49,368 nt of DNA, taken from assembly GCA_964345775.1 (NCBI GenBank), contig CAYFSO010000010.1, positions 1 to 49,368 on the forward strand, given 5' to 3'. Under the pieces are notes generated by a model. The model was not told the origin of the DNA. It worked only from the letters and a program-made list of their open reading frames with translations, and ran no database searches. A program made the position numbers and the translations under genes. The stretch's first letter is position 1, and every line of letters starts with the position of its first letter. The DNA comes from M55B154 sp964345775 (GTDB taxonomy: Bacteria > Spirochaetota > UBA4802 > UB4802). Shown one piece after another: positions 1-8,360 of the stretch.

Positions 1-237
1 GAGCCCTCTTGCAGCAGGAAGTTAGAAAAAGAGAAAGAGAACAAGATCTTTATGATTTATTTATTGTACTGGATATATGCTCTCTTGCTGATAAGGTATG
101 ATTTGCAGAATTTATTTATCATCTTCGTATAGCTGAATATTCAATATCACTCAGATTTCGTTCTGCTCAAGTTGTGCCAGAAGTTATACAGGTTTTTGGC
201 GGTTTAATTCAAGTAAAACGTGTTCGCCCGCACAACC

Positions 238-702
238 CTACAGATCCAACTGCGGCACAGTCCCCTCCGACTGAAGCTCCTCCGGGTCAACCTCGATGGA
301 CATACCCGACATGGCCTTTACCGGGCAGGCAAGCTTGCACAGGCCGCAGGCCACGCATTTTTCAGGGCAGAATTCAACTTCCATGGTTTCCCTGTTTATG
401 GAAAGGGCGTCGGTGCGGCAGACGGCGGTACAGGCCCCGCAATGGGTGCAAAGATCCTCGTCACGCTTGATGCGGTTGGCCAGTATTTCAACGATCACCC
501 CTTCGCTGCGAACGTAGGCAAGCGCGTTCTCGAGCTGTTCCTCGCTGCCGGTAAGCTCAAGGATGATGCGGCCTTCCTGCTTGGGCAGTATCTTTGATTC
601 CAGCACGTTGAAGACCATATCGTGATCCTTCACCAGCCGGTATATGATGGGTTTATACATGATCTCCTGGGTGAATATGAGCAGTACGTTCTTTTTCATC
701 AT
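238..702 (-). CDS. NIL-domain ferredoxin, homocysteine biosynthesis partner
   Basis: The product has about 154 residues. The N-terminal half is an NIL-type ligand-binding domain (roughly residues 1-75). The C-terminal half is a 2[4Fe-4S] ferredoxin with motifs CTHCGACTAVC and CPEKCVACGLCKLACP. I chose the ATG at 702 because AGGAGG lies 9 bases upstream; the longer frame to 732 lacks a site. It is the last gene of a minus-strand set with a COG2122 protein and a DUF39 protein. In Methanosarcina the NIL-ferredoxin MA1822 works with the DUF39 protein MA1821 in forming homocysteine from aspartate semialdehyde and sulfide, so I infer it supplies electrons for that reaction. NIL-ferredoxins also occur in other settings; the neighbours decide this call. 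Confidence 0.88.
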   Translation of the reverse strand: MMKKNVLLIFTQEIMYKPIIYRLVKDHDMVFNVLESKILPKQEGRIILELTGSEEQLENALAYVRSEGVIVEILANRIKRDEDLCTHCGACTAVCRTDALSINRETMEVEFCPEKCVACGLCKLACPVKAMSGMSIEVDPEELQSEGTVPQLDL

Positions 703-747
703 GTTTGAATGTCCTCCTGGTTCTTCTTCCATAACTATATCACGTTT

Positions 748-1506
748 TCAGTTATTATCATGACCTTCCTGTTCAGGCGGTGTCAGTTCCATCTCACCCT
801 GCATGGCCATGGTATCCCAGTAGATGCAGAGTATCCCCTTCACGCCGGGGACGGACATACCGTACGACAGGGCCCCCTGCAGGTCGTCTTCCCCGGAAAC
901 CAGGTTGCATGCCCCGGTGGCCACCGCGTCTGCAAGGGGGGCCGAGGACGATGTAACGGTTACCAGGTCGGCCCTGCCAAGGCTGAAGGAGTGGCCGAAA
1001 CGCCCCGATGATGAGCAAATGCCAAGGGGTGTCTGCTGAGGCAGTATTTTCAGGTTAAACCTGCCCGAAAAGTCAGAACGCCCGGCGTACAGGCTTACGC
1101 TGGCAGGTTCGGCAAGCTTCATCCAGATGTCACCGCCGTTCTCGATTATCACCTCTGCGGATGCTTCTGCTATCATCTCTCCCACCATCTCTGCCACCGC
1201 GCCGGCCACTGCCGCCATGGGGCCGGTGCCGGATAACCGGGATGCCCGGTACATACGCTGAATGATCTCGCCGGCGTCCTCGATCTCGTTAATTGGCGAC
1301 ATTGCCGTAAGGAAATCCGGCTGCCTTTCAGCGTGTTCCCTGATCTGCCCGCGAAGATCCGCGACCATGGTCTGGGCCGCTTTACCTCGGTCAACAGTGG
1401 AACGTATGTACAGGTCGGTTGTTTCAACTTTTACACTGCAGCATTGCCAGCGTTCTGACGCGTCATGCTGCCTGTACCACCGTTCACCGTTACTCGTTGT
1501 CATCAT
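748..1506 (-). CDS. UPF0280 / COG2122 ApbE-like protein, sulfide assimilation
   Basis: This 252-residue protein shows the UPF0280 signatures GTGPMAAVAGAVAE (about 93-106), ENGGDIW (about 122-128) and GICSSSGRFGHSF (about 162-174), which resemble the ApbE flavin transferase fold. The Methanosarcina member MA1715 is reported to aid sulfide assimilation in homocysteine synthesis, and this gene sits between the two other genes of that route, so I infer the same role. The start overlaps the upstream DUF39 gene by 17 bases, which suggests translational coupling; no strong ribosome site is visible. ATG codons at 1506 and 1503 are adjacent and either may start the protein. The chemistry of the family is not settled. 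Confidence 0.88.
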   Translation of the reverse strand: MMTTSNGERWYRQHDASERWQCCSVKVETTDLYIRSTVDRGKAAQTMVADLRGQIREHAERQPDFLTAMSPINEIEDAGEIIQRMYRASRLSGTGPMAAVAGAVAEMVGEMIAEASAEVIIENGGDIWMKLAEPASVSLYAGRSDFSGRFNLKILPQQTPLGICSSSGRFGHSFSLGRADLVTVTSSSAPLADAVATGACNLVSGEDDLQGALSYGMSVPGVKGILCIYWDTMAMQGEMELTPPEQEGHDNN

Positions 1507-2686
1507 GCCGCACGTAATCCGCCGAGGGTAAATGTATCTGCGGCTGGCCGATGGTGAACCTGCCGGAGGTTATCCACTCTTTCAGTTGTCCCGCTATCTT
1601 TTTTGCCACGGGATAGCTTGACATGGGTGAAGAGGGCACCTTTCTGCCCAGTATCTCGATGGTACCTGATTTCAGATCCGCGTAGCTAACCTCGGCCAGT
1701 GACCTGTTGATGGCATTGGGGTAGTCGATGCCGTAGTCCATCACCTGGCAGTACAGGTCCTTGTCGGATACGCCGGTGAAGTACGCCAGGTCCTCGTTCA
1801 GTATGGGAATTGGTACTCCTATGCCAACCATGAGGGAGGTGCCGTAACCGGTAAGTGAAACACCGCGTACATATTCCGGGGACATCTCTTTCATGTCACC
1901 GGTCACCGACAGGGTGCCGGCACCTTCTTTCGGCACCCCGTTGGTGCCGCGCAGCACGTCAGCCGAATGCTGGGTGCCCCGCCATGCCACCGCGCCAACC
2001 GCGCCGCCAAGGAATATCTTTGTCCCCACCCCGATGGTCCAGTAATATGGATCATTGAGCAGGGGTGAAAGCTGCCCGGCGCTTGAATAGGTGGCGTTGC
2101 CAAGGTTGGGGCGCAGTATGCCAAGGTAGGTATACACGGTTTTGGTAGACTGGTTCACCGCGCAGTTGTAATTCTGGTACGAGTTGCGGGGATTGAACAT
2201 GTACACGTCCCGCAGATCATTTATGGTCAACGTGGTTTCGTAGTCGGTAAGGGGATAGCAGTCTGTACCGTACGCCTTTGCATTGAAACGGACCTGTTTC
2301 CCGGCGATGAGGTCTTCGATGACATGTCCCCCGCCGTACGAGAACCGGCCCGGGTGTACCATGTTGAGAGGATCGTTCTCCTGCACCTGTGCTGCCCCGA
2401 TGAAGATATCCACTGCTGCAAGGCCGGCATAGGCCTCAACGTCGTTCAGCCAGGCTTTCGAAGCCTTGATCTTTGGCTTGGTATGCCCGAAATTGATGAA
2501 TGCCCCGGACGAACACATGGTGCCGAAGGTGCCGGTTGTCACCACGTCCACCTTCTTGAAAGCGCTCTTGTGACCCTCGTCTTTCACGATGGAGGTCATC
2601 TGGTCGGCGGTCACCACCACCGCGTCGCCCTTCTTTATTTTGCTGTTTATTTCTTCGTAACTCTTCTTTATAACAACATCGCTCAT
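1490..2686 (-). CDS. DUF39 (COG1900) homocysteine biosynthesis protein
   Basis: The product has 398 residues. It matches COG1900/DUF39 along its length, with the family features TGTFGTMCSSGAFINFGH (near residue 60) and a glycine-rich VGTKIFLGGAVG stretch near the middle. Members of this family (for example MA1821) replace the usual transsulfuration or homoserine-acylation routes by making homocysteine from aspartate semialdehyde and sulfide. The CBS domains found at the C-terminus of some members are absent here. The start at 2686 is supported by CAGGAG seven bases upstream; the frame is open to 2713. It is the first gene of the trio and would feed the SAM cycle genes at 39.8-47.5 kb with homocysteine, which is an inference. 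Confidence 0.9.
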   Translation of the reverse strand: MSDVVIKKSYEEINSKIKKGDAVVVTADQMTSIVKDEGHKSAFKKVDVVTTGTFGTMCSSGAFINFGHTKPKIKASKAWLNDVEAYAGLAAVDIFIGAAQVQENDPLNMVHPGRFSYGGGHVIEDLIAGKQVRFNAKAYGTDCYPLTDYETTLTINDLRDVYMFNPRNSYQNYNCAVNQSTKTVYTYLGILRPNLGNATYSSAGQLSPLLNDPYYWTIGVGTKIFLGGAVGAVAWRGTQHSADVLRGTNGVPKEGAGTLSVTGDMKEMSPEYVRGVSLTGYGTSLMVGIGVPIPILNEDLAYFTGVSDKDLYCQVMDYGIDYPNAINRSLAEVSYADLKSGTIEILGRKVPSSPMSSYPVAKKIAGQLKEWITSGRFTIGQPQIHLPSADYVRHDDNE

Positions 2687-2880
2687 CGGCGTACTCCTGC
2701 GTGATAAATTCATTGTAAGAGTGTTAAGGGTACGGTATGGTTTCGTCCAGTCAAATTATTTTTGTAAAAGGATCACTCCCCCGAAGAAGGCGAAGAGGTT
2801 ATTTCTGAATATAAATTTTTATTGCAACAGCAGGCGGCATGCGGCATGATTGCCTATCACTGAAGTGAAAAGGAGCAGTT

Positions 2881-3270
2881 ATGGCAGCGCGTGTTTTGGG
2901 ATACAAGGACAATGAACGAATAATTGAAGCGGGTAAGCGCGAACAGCGCATGTATATAATTCTTGACGGGCAGGTAGAGATATCGCTGACAGACGGGAAG
3001 GAGAAACTGGTGGTGGCAAACCTGAAAAAGGGTGATTTCTTCGGGGAGATATCCCTTTTCAACAACTCGCCCCGAAGCGCAAACGCCCTGGCAGTGGGGG
3101 AGGTGAAGCTTGCCTATATCGACAACCTGCAGCAGTTGAAGGCTTTCCTGGTGAAGAACCCGGGGTTCGCGGCAAAGATGGTGCACATACTGGCGCAGCG
3201 GCTGGCAAAGACCGACGAGATACTTATGGGCAAGGTCTCCGAGATCAACCGCCTGAAACTTACCGTGTAA
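2881..3270 (+). CDS. Stand-alone cyclic nucleotide-binding domain protein
   Basis: The 129-residue product is almost entirely a CRP/FNR-type cyclic nucleotide-binding domain. The phosphate-binding cassette is visible as FFGEISLFNNSPRSANALA (about residues 53-71), with the Gly-Glu pair and the Arg expected to hold the cyclic phosphate. There is no DNA-binding helix-turn-helix and no kinase or channel domain, so it is a sensor without a built-in output. AAAGGAG precedes the ATG. The radical SAM gene starts 12 bases after its stop, so the two are probably co-transcribed, but no joint function is known to me. Confidence 0.85.
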   Translation: MAARVLGYKDNERIIEAGKREQRMYIILDGQVEISLTDGKEKLVVANLKKGDFFGEISLFNNSPRSANALAVGEVKLAYIDNLQQLKAFLVKNPGFAAKMVHILAQRLAKTDEILMGKVSEINRLKLTV

Positions 3271-3282
3271 GCCGGTATTGCC

Positions 3283-4227
3283 ATGAAATATCTTTTCGGA
3301 CCTGTACAGTCGCGCCGACTTGGCCTTTCCCTGGGTATTGACCTTGTCCCCTATAAAACGTGTACCCTGGATTGTGTTTACTGTGAATGCGGTAAGACCA
3401 CCTGCCTCACCTCGGAGATAAAAGAGCATGTACCCACCGAAGAGGTGCTCGACGAATTGCGCGAGTACCTTTCAGAAGAGCCAGACCTGGATGTACTCAC
3501 CTTTTCCGGATCGGGTGAGCCCACACTCCACGGCGGCATTGGCGAGATCATTGGTTTTCTCAAGGACAATTACCCCGGCTACCGGGTGGCGGTACTTACC
3601 AACGGTACCCTTTTTTGGGATGAGAATGTGCGCCGTCGGGTATTGCGTGCCGACGTGATAATCCCATCACTTGACGCGGCGGTTGCCGAAACATTTGAGC
3701 GGATAGGGCGGCCGGTGAGCACGGTCACGCTGGAGCGGACAATTGACGGGCTTGAAAAATTGAGAAAAGAGTTCACCGGAAAAATTGTGCTGGAGATCTT
3801 TGTACTTCCCGGTATCAATACTTCACAAAAAGAGCTTTCAAAGTTGAAGGACGTGATGGGCCGCATCGGCCCCGACGTGATACAGTTGAACAGGCTTGAC
3901 AGGCCCGGAACCGAAGACTGGGTTTCCACTGCCGACGATGATACCCTGCAGCAGGTGGCGGAGTATCTCCGTCCTTTCAATGTTGAAACCGTTGGCAAAC
4001 CTGTATACCGGGTGCGTGCAAGTGGTAACCAGGAAAAGCTTGAAGAGTCGGTGATAGCGGTACTGTCCCGCAGGCCGTCAACCACCGAAGACCTTGCGTC
4101 AACACTTGGAATGCGGCGAAGCCAGCTGAGCAAAGTGCTTCATGCCCTTCGGGAAAAAAACCAGGTGGAGGAGTACCAGATGGAGCGGGGCTGGTTTTAC
4201 CGCCTGAAGCATGACGGCGGTGCGTGA
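3283..4227 (+). CDS. Radical SAM protein (COG0731-like) with C-terminal winged helix
   Basis: The product has 314 residues. The radical SAM cluster motif is CTLDCVYC (about residues 27-34, CX3CX2C) in the context KYLFGPVQSRRLGLSLGIDL, typical of COG0731 proteins related to wybutosine-type enzymes. LTFSGSGEPTLH is the GGE-like SAM-binding motif. After about residue 255 a small winged-helix domain follows (TTEDLASTLGMRRSQLSKVL), as seen in other bacterial members. The substrate is unknown. The stop codon abuts the stop of the convergent gene at 4228 with no spacer. Confidence 0.88.
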   Translation: MKYLFGPVQSRRLGLSLGIDLVPYKTCTLDCVYCECGKTTCLTSEIKEHVPTEEVLDELREYLSEEPDLDVLTFSGSGEPTLHGGIGEIIGFLKDNYPGYRVAVLTNGTLFWDENVRRRVLRADVIIPSLDAAVAETFERIGRPVSTVTLERTIDGLEKLRKEFTGKIVLEIFVLPGINTSQKELSKLKDVMGRIGPDVIQLNRLDRPGTEDWVSTADDDTLQQVAEYLRPFNVETVGKPVYRVRASGNQEKLEESVIAVLSRRPSTTEDLASTLGMRRSQLSKVLHALREKNQVEEYQMERGWFYRLKHDGGA

Positions 4228-4968
4228 TCAGAGTGCAGCTGCGATTTTATTTGCGATGGCACTGGTGGCTTTGTGCAGCTGATCTTTCTGGGCAACCGTT
4301 TCAGATGCGTACATGATGATCCTGGAGGTCTTCTGCTCTACCAGCCTGGCTGATACGCGATAACTGTTCTCAAGCTGTATCACCGATCCAAGAAGAATAT
4401 ACTTTACCTCGTTGATCCTGTTGTCCTGTATTTGCTGCAGCAGGGCAGCTTTTCCAACAGCTTCTCTTTCATTGAGGGTCTCTATCAGGCTCCTTTTCAG
4501 CCTTTCTGCCATGGTACTGCCGGTTTTATCTGAGGAATGGAATTTCCCGATGGCCAGCTGGTATGATACCGTATCCCTCACGTAAGCTTTTCCAGGTGTA
4601 ACAGGTACGATGTTACTGTTCTCCTGGCCGGGTATCACGGGTTTTTCATGTTCGGTGGATCTCAAAATGTCCTGTACATACCTTATGGTGTAATAGGTTC
4701 CCGCTGATACGGTACCGGTGGCAAGCATAAGCGCGGTTGCTGCCGCGATGGCACTTTTGCTCATGGAGAGTGGAATTCCAATTCGCCTGGAAAGATAAAA
4801 TATTTTAAGGACAGGAACCAGCAACAGGCTGTATTTCCCTTTTGACCTGAGAATGGCAACCAGTGTTTCCCGTCTCAGAACTGCCATTTTTTCCCTGCTG
4901 CCAGGTGGCAGCTCCTGCTGCAGGTGGTATTTACGGAATAGTTCTTTTATAAGATCGTTTTGCTTCAT
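4228..4968 (-). CDS. Membrane protein with LpoB/FlgO-like exported domain, possible sigma-factor partner
   Basis: The 246-residue protein has a basic cytoplasmic N-terminus of about 70 residues, one membrane span (about 71-92) and an exported C-terminal domain. That domain (about 125-246) has the pattern of LpoB/CsgG/FlgO-type proteins (for example EVKYILLGSVIQLENSYRVS and SETVAQKDQLHKA). Its ATG overlaps the stop of the ECF sigma gene by four bases. A cytoplasmic tail, a single span and translational coupling to a sigma factor are the layout of an anti-sigma factor, so that role is inferred; no recognisable anti-sigma zinc motif is visible. Confidence 0.6.
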   Translation of the reverse strand: MKQNDLIKELFRKYHLQQELPPGSREKMAVLRRETLVAILRSKGKYSLLLVPVLKIFYLSRRIGIPLSMSKSAIAAATALMLATGTVSAGTYYTIRYVQDILRSTEHEKPVIPGQENSNIVPVTPGKAYVRDTVSYQLAIGKFHSSDKTGSTMAERLKRSLIETLNEREAVGKAALLQQIQDNRINEVKYILLGSVIQLENSYRVSARLVEQKTSRIIMYASETVAQKDQLHKATSAIANKIAAAL

Positions 4969-5492
4969 AGAAGATCTTCCATGTTCTTGACACCCCGCTT
5001 CCTGAAGTATTCTGAAAGACGTTGTGTAACCAGGCCGTACCGGTACCGAACCTGTCGAACGGTATATCCAAGAGCATCCGCGGCCTCTTTGTGGGTGTAC
5101 CCGTAGATGGCGATGAGTTCAAAAAGGATGCGTTCCCGTTCATCATGGTAGTTATCCATGTCTTCAAGGGCGTCCTGTATCATTATCCTGGTATCCCTGA
5201 AGCCGTTCACAAAGACAAGGTTCATGTCCTCGAATAGTTCGTCCATGCAAACAGCATTCCCTTTATTTCTACGATAAAACTCGAAAACCACGTACTTCAT
5301 GGCTCCAAGAAGCCATTTACGTGGATTTTCAATCTCTTCGAACTTATCGTAAAACCTGGTAAATATCTCCTGGCATATGTCCTTCACCTCGTGGGAGTCA
5401 TTCACTTTCGTGTTAACCACGCTGTATACCAGTGGATAATAGTCATTGTAAATATCCGTGAATATTCCTGTCTTTTTCTCAAGTAATGCCAT
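4965..5492 (-). CDS. ECF-type RNA polymerase sigma factor
   Basis: From the ATG at 5492 the product has 175 residues. Region 2 includes DICQEIFTRFYDKFEEI and NPRKWLLGAMKYVVFEFYRR. Region 4 is a helix-turn-helix, GYTHKEAADALGYTVRQVRY, near residues 130-150. I place the start at 5492 because a small lipoprotein gene ends at 5512; the open frame runs on to 5567, and an ATG at 5549 with a weak AAGGG site is an alternative. It lies in a tight minus-strand operon downstream of envelope proteins, so it probably responds to an envelope state. Confidence 0.8.
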   Translation of the reverse strand: MALLEKKTGIFTDIYNDYYPLVYSVVNTKVNDSHEVKDICQEIFTRFYDKFEEIENPRKWLLGAMKYVVFEFYRRNKGNAVCMDELFEDMNLVFVNGFRDTRIMIQDALEDMDNYHDERERILFELIAIYGYTHKEAADALGYTVRQVRYRYGLVTQRLSEYFRKRGVKNMEDLL

Positions 5493-5511
5493 GGCACAAT
5501 ATATCTTTATG

Positions 5512-5661
5512 TTATTTTCCCCAGGACGCCTCGTTAAACCGGGAAGCATTATATTTACCCTTCTCAAGATCCTTGTTGATCAGGGTTTCATCCATTACAT
5601 CAGAACATCCGGAAGATGTTATAGGTAATAATGCCATAAAAATAAGTACATACCTGTACAT
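5512..5661 (-). CDS. Small putative lipoprotein, 49 residues
   Basis: This short gene has a good ribosome site (AGAGG five bases before the ATG at 5661) and ends with TAA at 5512, 19 bases before the sigma factor start. The product begins MYRYVLIFMALLPITSSGC, a signal peptide with a lipobox-like Cys at residue 19; Ser at -3 makes the lipobox loose, as is common in spirochaetes. The mature part is about 30 residues, polar, ending FNEASWGK. It fits neatly between the outer-membrane gene and the sigma gene, as part of the same operon. Its function is unknown. Confidence 0.6.
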   Translation of the reverse strand: MYRYVLIFMALLPITSSGCSDVMDETLINKDLEKGKYNASRFNEASWGK

Positions 5662-5697
5662 ATTGACCTCTTTCTCGAAGATTGTTTTGTTATGAAA

Positions 5698-6723
5698 TCA
5701 GAACAACATGGTAATCCCGGTGTTCAGTGATACCAGCTGCCATGGTTTTCCCGAGTCAAAAAAAATGATGTATGAAGGGGCGATGTTCAGGTACCAGCGG
5801 TGGCCAAGAAGTATCTCAAATGAACATCTTCCCGTGAGCATGGGATTGAAGAACAACCCTTCACTGTATTCATGGTTTCCATGGGTACGGACTTCCACGG
5901 TATCATAACGGACATGTGAAACGAGGTATCCCCCGCCGGCTTCTGTTGTCATGCGAACAGTCCCGGATAGCTGAACCGGGTATCCGGCTGCAAGGGTAAG
6001 CGGGAACATGTAAAAATGATCAACTGAATTATAATATGATCCCGGCATGAAAAAGCCCGCCGAAAAGATCAGGGGATACCTTTGCCGAATAATGTCATTA
6101 AACCTGATATCAAGCGAGACCCCGGGCCCCCCGTCAAGCAATGATGCCAGTTCCCCAACGGGATACATGAAGGTGGTATTTAACGTGGCATTTATTTTGC
6201 CGGTTACTGTTGTGTATCCCGCGTAAAACAGCTGTGCGCGTTCTACCATCCTGGAGACAGCGTGTTCCAGGCCGGCTTCTCCCCTGCTGTTATGGCTCAT
6301 GGAAAGGTCAACGGTACCTTTACCGGTATCCACGATGCGCAGGTCTACCCGGTAACCGTGGAGACGGCTTAACGATCCCGTTATCACTTTTTTTACGGCT
6401 GTTTTTTTCCCGAATCGTGAAAGGCATTCTAAACTTTCACATTCTTCCTGGTCAAGATGGCTTTCCTTCAAAAATATGTCAGTTTTCTCTTTTTCAAGAA
6501 GTATGAATATGCCGGACTCGAAAAGCCTGTGATACAACATATCCCGTACGGCCATGGCAAGGGAAGGTGAACAGTTATGTGCCTGTATTTCCATCACCGC
6601 CACGGGTATCCCGGAACTCTCTTTGCTGTCTTTTGCGTCCTGTCCATGCGGTGACGGGAACGAATCGGACGCGTAGATCATCATCAACAGTGTTATATAT
6701 ACGGGGCTCAGTTTCATTTTCAT
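5698..6723 (-). CDS. Outer-membrane protein with N-terminal CsgG/LpoB-like domain and C-terminal barrel
   Basis: The 341-residue protein begins with a signal peptide (residues 1-22). Residues 40-155 look like a CsgG/LpoB-type domain (VAVMEIQAHNCSPSLAMAVR, then LLEKEKTDIFLKE and AVKKVITGSLSRL). The remainder alternates aromatic and polar residues and ends in LVSLNTGITMLF, as expected for an outer-membrane beta-barrel with a terminal Phe. It starts four bases after the stop of the collar-domain gene, so the two are coupled. Domain fusions of this kind are known in spirochaetes, but I cannot assign a function. Confidence 0.65.
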   Translation of the reverse strand: MKMKLSPVYITLLMMIYASDSFPSPHGQDAKDSKESSGIPVAVMEIQAHNCSPSLAMAVRDMLYHRLFESGIFILLEKEKTDIFLKESHLDQEECESLECLSRFGKKTAVKKVITGSLSRLHGYRVDLRIVDTGKGTVDLSMSHNSRGEAGLEHAVSRMVERAQLFYAGYTTVTGKINATLNTTFMYPVGELASLLDGGPGVSLDIRFNDIIRQRYPLIFSAGFFMPGSYYNSVDHFYMFPLTLAAGYPVQLSGTVRMTTEAGGGYLVSHVRYDTVEVRTHGNHEYSEGLFFNPMLTGRCSFEILLGHRWYLNIAPSYIIFFDSGKPWQLVSLNTGITMLF

Positions 6724-6727
6724 GAGA

Positions 6728-7447
6728 TCAGTACTTGATTATAAAGTGTGTAGCAATATTCCTGGGCCTGGTTTCGCTCCCGCCGAAATCATCTGTTACA
6801 GCCGGCCTGGTACGGTAAAACAGGTTGTCACCGTATTGGTCCCTTCCGGCGTTACCATATGGAAGAAAGTATTGATGATTATGTTCTTTCAGCTCATCGT
6901 ACTGGTACGTCCCAATGCCTTCGTCGTGTGGGAGTATCCTGTTGGGGTTCCCTGACCTGTTGTACCAGACCCTCTGGTCAAAATCGGGGTCGGCGTATAT
7001 ATCGTCCCTGTTCTTTTTTCCAACCCTGTTGGTTCCCCGCAAAAACATGCCCCGGAGGTCGGGAAGGTTGAAGGTGGTGACACCGTCCCCCTCGCCGAAG
7101 TTAATTGAAATTACCGAGAAGAGCATGGCGTATTCTTCCCTGCTTATTTCACTGCCATCACAGATGAGCCATCCCCCGGGTACCCTGTCACTTGTTCCGC
7201 CAAAAGGCATGATGCTGCCAACCGGGGCGGGGGTTACTTTTTCCAGTAACGTATTGATCCTGTTCTGCAGAACCTGGAAATTTGCGTTTACCTGGCTTGC
7301 TGAAATGACATCACCTGACCTGAAAACATGGGGTACACTGACCGGTGATGTGCCGGCGAAGATGATACTTCCCAGTAAAAACGACAGTATCATGGCGAAG
7401 ATGTACCGGGCGGTACCATGTCCTGGTATATGACAATTCCCACGCAT
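6728..7447 (-). CDS. Exported phage tail collar domain protein
   Basis: The product has about 239 residues from the ATG at 7447 (GAGGAG eight bases upstream; an upstream GTG at 7456 overlaps that site). A signal peptide or anchor spans about residues 12-33. A linker with GDVISASQVNANFQVLQNRI, common in secreted bacterial collar proteins, follows. The tail collar domain (about 73-140) shows PVGSIMPFGG, GGWLICDGSEISREEYA and TFNLPDLRGMFLRGTN. The C-terminus resembles the end of tail fibre proteins (HFIIKY). No other phage genes are nearby; with its export signal it is probably a cell-surface protein. It is the first gene of the operon ending at 4228. Confidence 0.82.
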   Translation of the reverse strand: MRGNCHIPGHGTARYIFAMILSFLLGSIIFAGTSPVSVPHVFRSGDVISASQVNANFQVLQNRINTLLEKVTPAPVGSIMPFGGTSDRVPGGWLICDGSEISREEYAMLFSVISINFGEGDGVTTFNLPDLRGMFLRGTNRVGKKNRDDIYADPDFDQRVWYNRSGNPNRILPHDEGIGTYQYDELKEHNHQYFLPYGNAGRDQYGDNLFYRTRPAVTDDFGGSETRPRNIATHFIIKY

Positions 7448-7757
7448 TTTGCGCACTCCTCTTGTAAATATCTGGAATGACCATCAAGTTAGTAAACCGC
7501 TGAAAGCAATGGCAAAATGGTTAACAAAATAATACTTGTGTTATCTATATATGAGCTGATAGTGACAATATTTAAAAAAGAACAATTATTTTCAAGAATA
7601 ATTGCAAATTTTCACCTGTATTTGCAAAAAAAATTTTATCAGACGGTTTGAAAAAAAGAATAATACGGTAAACTGCTTGACGTTCCAATAAAATGCTTGA
7701 AATAAGTCCATATATGTTCATAATGCGTTGAGACAGAAATAAAACAGGAATATTCAA
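7448..7757 (+). promoter_or_regulatory. AT-rich divergent intergenic region with two inverted repeats
   Basis: This 310-base stretch separates the collar-protein operon (leftward) from the TetR gene (rightward) and holds no convincing gene. Two adjacent dyads stand out: CAATTATT (7583-7590) with AATAATTG (7597-7604), and TTGCAAAT (7602-7609) with ATTTGCAA (7620-7627). They share two bases. Such dyads are plausible operators for the TetR protein encoded just downstream, but this is inference. Confidence 0.45.
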
Positions 7758-8360
7758 ATGGCGCGGAAAAAAGCTGAAAAAGAAGAAATGCGGAAAATGC
7801 AGATCGTACAGGCTGCGTACGAGGTAATTGCATCAAAGGGGTACAATAACTTTACCGTTGAGGACATCGCAAATAATGCGGGCCTTTCAAAGGGCGGGGT
7901 GCTGCATTACTTCAAGACCAAGGAAGATATCCTCATTCATCTCCTTGAGCAGATCTACATAATCATTAAGGAGAACATAAACAGGCGGGCAGCCAAGTAT
8001 AAAACGCCGGAACGAAAGCTTCGTGCCATTGTCATCGCGTTCATCGTTACGGCCAAGCGCCATCCCGCTTTCTACACGGTGCTGGTGGATTTCTGGGCAC
8101 AGGTTCCCATAAACGAACGGGTGAAGTCCATAAATACGCGGATTTACGAACAGCTGTGTGATGAGATCCGCAAGGTTATAGATATGGGTATTGAGCAGGA
8201 CGTGTTCAAAAATGTAAATTCCGTGAATGCTTCATACGCCATAGCTGCCATGGTGATGAACGTGGCCATACAGTGGACATTCAATCCGGGGCTGTATAAC
8301 ATAGATCATCTTGCAAAGAACTGCATGAAGATGATCATGGCATACCTTACAGCGGAATAA
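7758..8360 (+). CDS. TetR/AcrR-family transcriptional regulator
   Basis: The 200-residue product has the TetR N-terminal helix-turn-helix: IVQAAYEVIASKGYNNFTVE, then DIANNAGLSKGGVLHYFKTK (about residues 34-53). The C-terminal ligand domain (about 75-200) is all helical and not specific to one ligand class, though ending the recognition helix in GGVLHYF is typical of the BetI/AcrR-like branch. The gene stands alone on the plus strand; its 3' end overlaps the convergent GHKL gene by 14 bases. The regulated genes are not evident; the dyads at 7583-7627 are possible sites. Confidence 0.9.
   Translation: MARKKAEKEEMRKMQIVQAAYEVIASKGYNNFTVEDIANNAGLSKGGVLHYFKTKEDILIHLLEQIYIIIKENINRRAAKYKTPERKLRAIVIAFIVTAKRHPAFYTVLVDFWAQVPINERVKSINTRIYEQLCDEIRKVIDMGIEQDVFKNVNSVNASYAIAAMVMNVAIQWTFNPGLYNIDHLAKNCMKMIMAYLTAE

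Noticed and set aside
3..101. Open frame at the left edge reading ALLQQEVRKREREQDLYDLF to a TGA
   Set aside because: It could be the tail of a plus-strand gene that starts outside the window, but 32 residues without a recognisable domain are too few to support.
2857..3429. Minus-strand frame of 190 residues
   Set aside because: It overlaps the cyclic-nucleotide-binding gene and the start of the radical SAM gene on the other strand; both of those have clear domains.
6728..7447. Prophage remnant based on the tail collar domain
   Set aside because: The protein has an export signal and lies in an envelope operon with no other phage genes.
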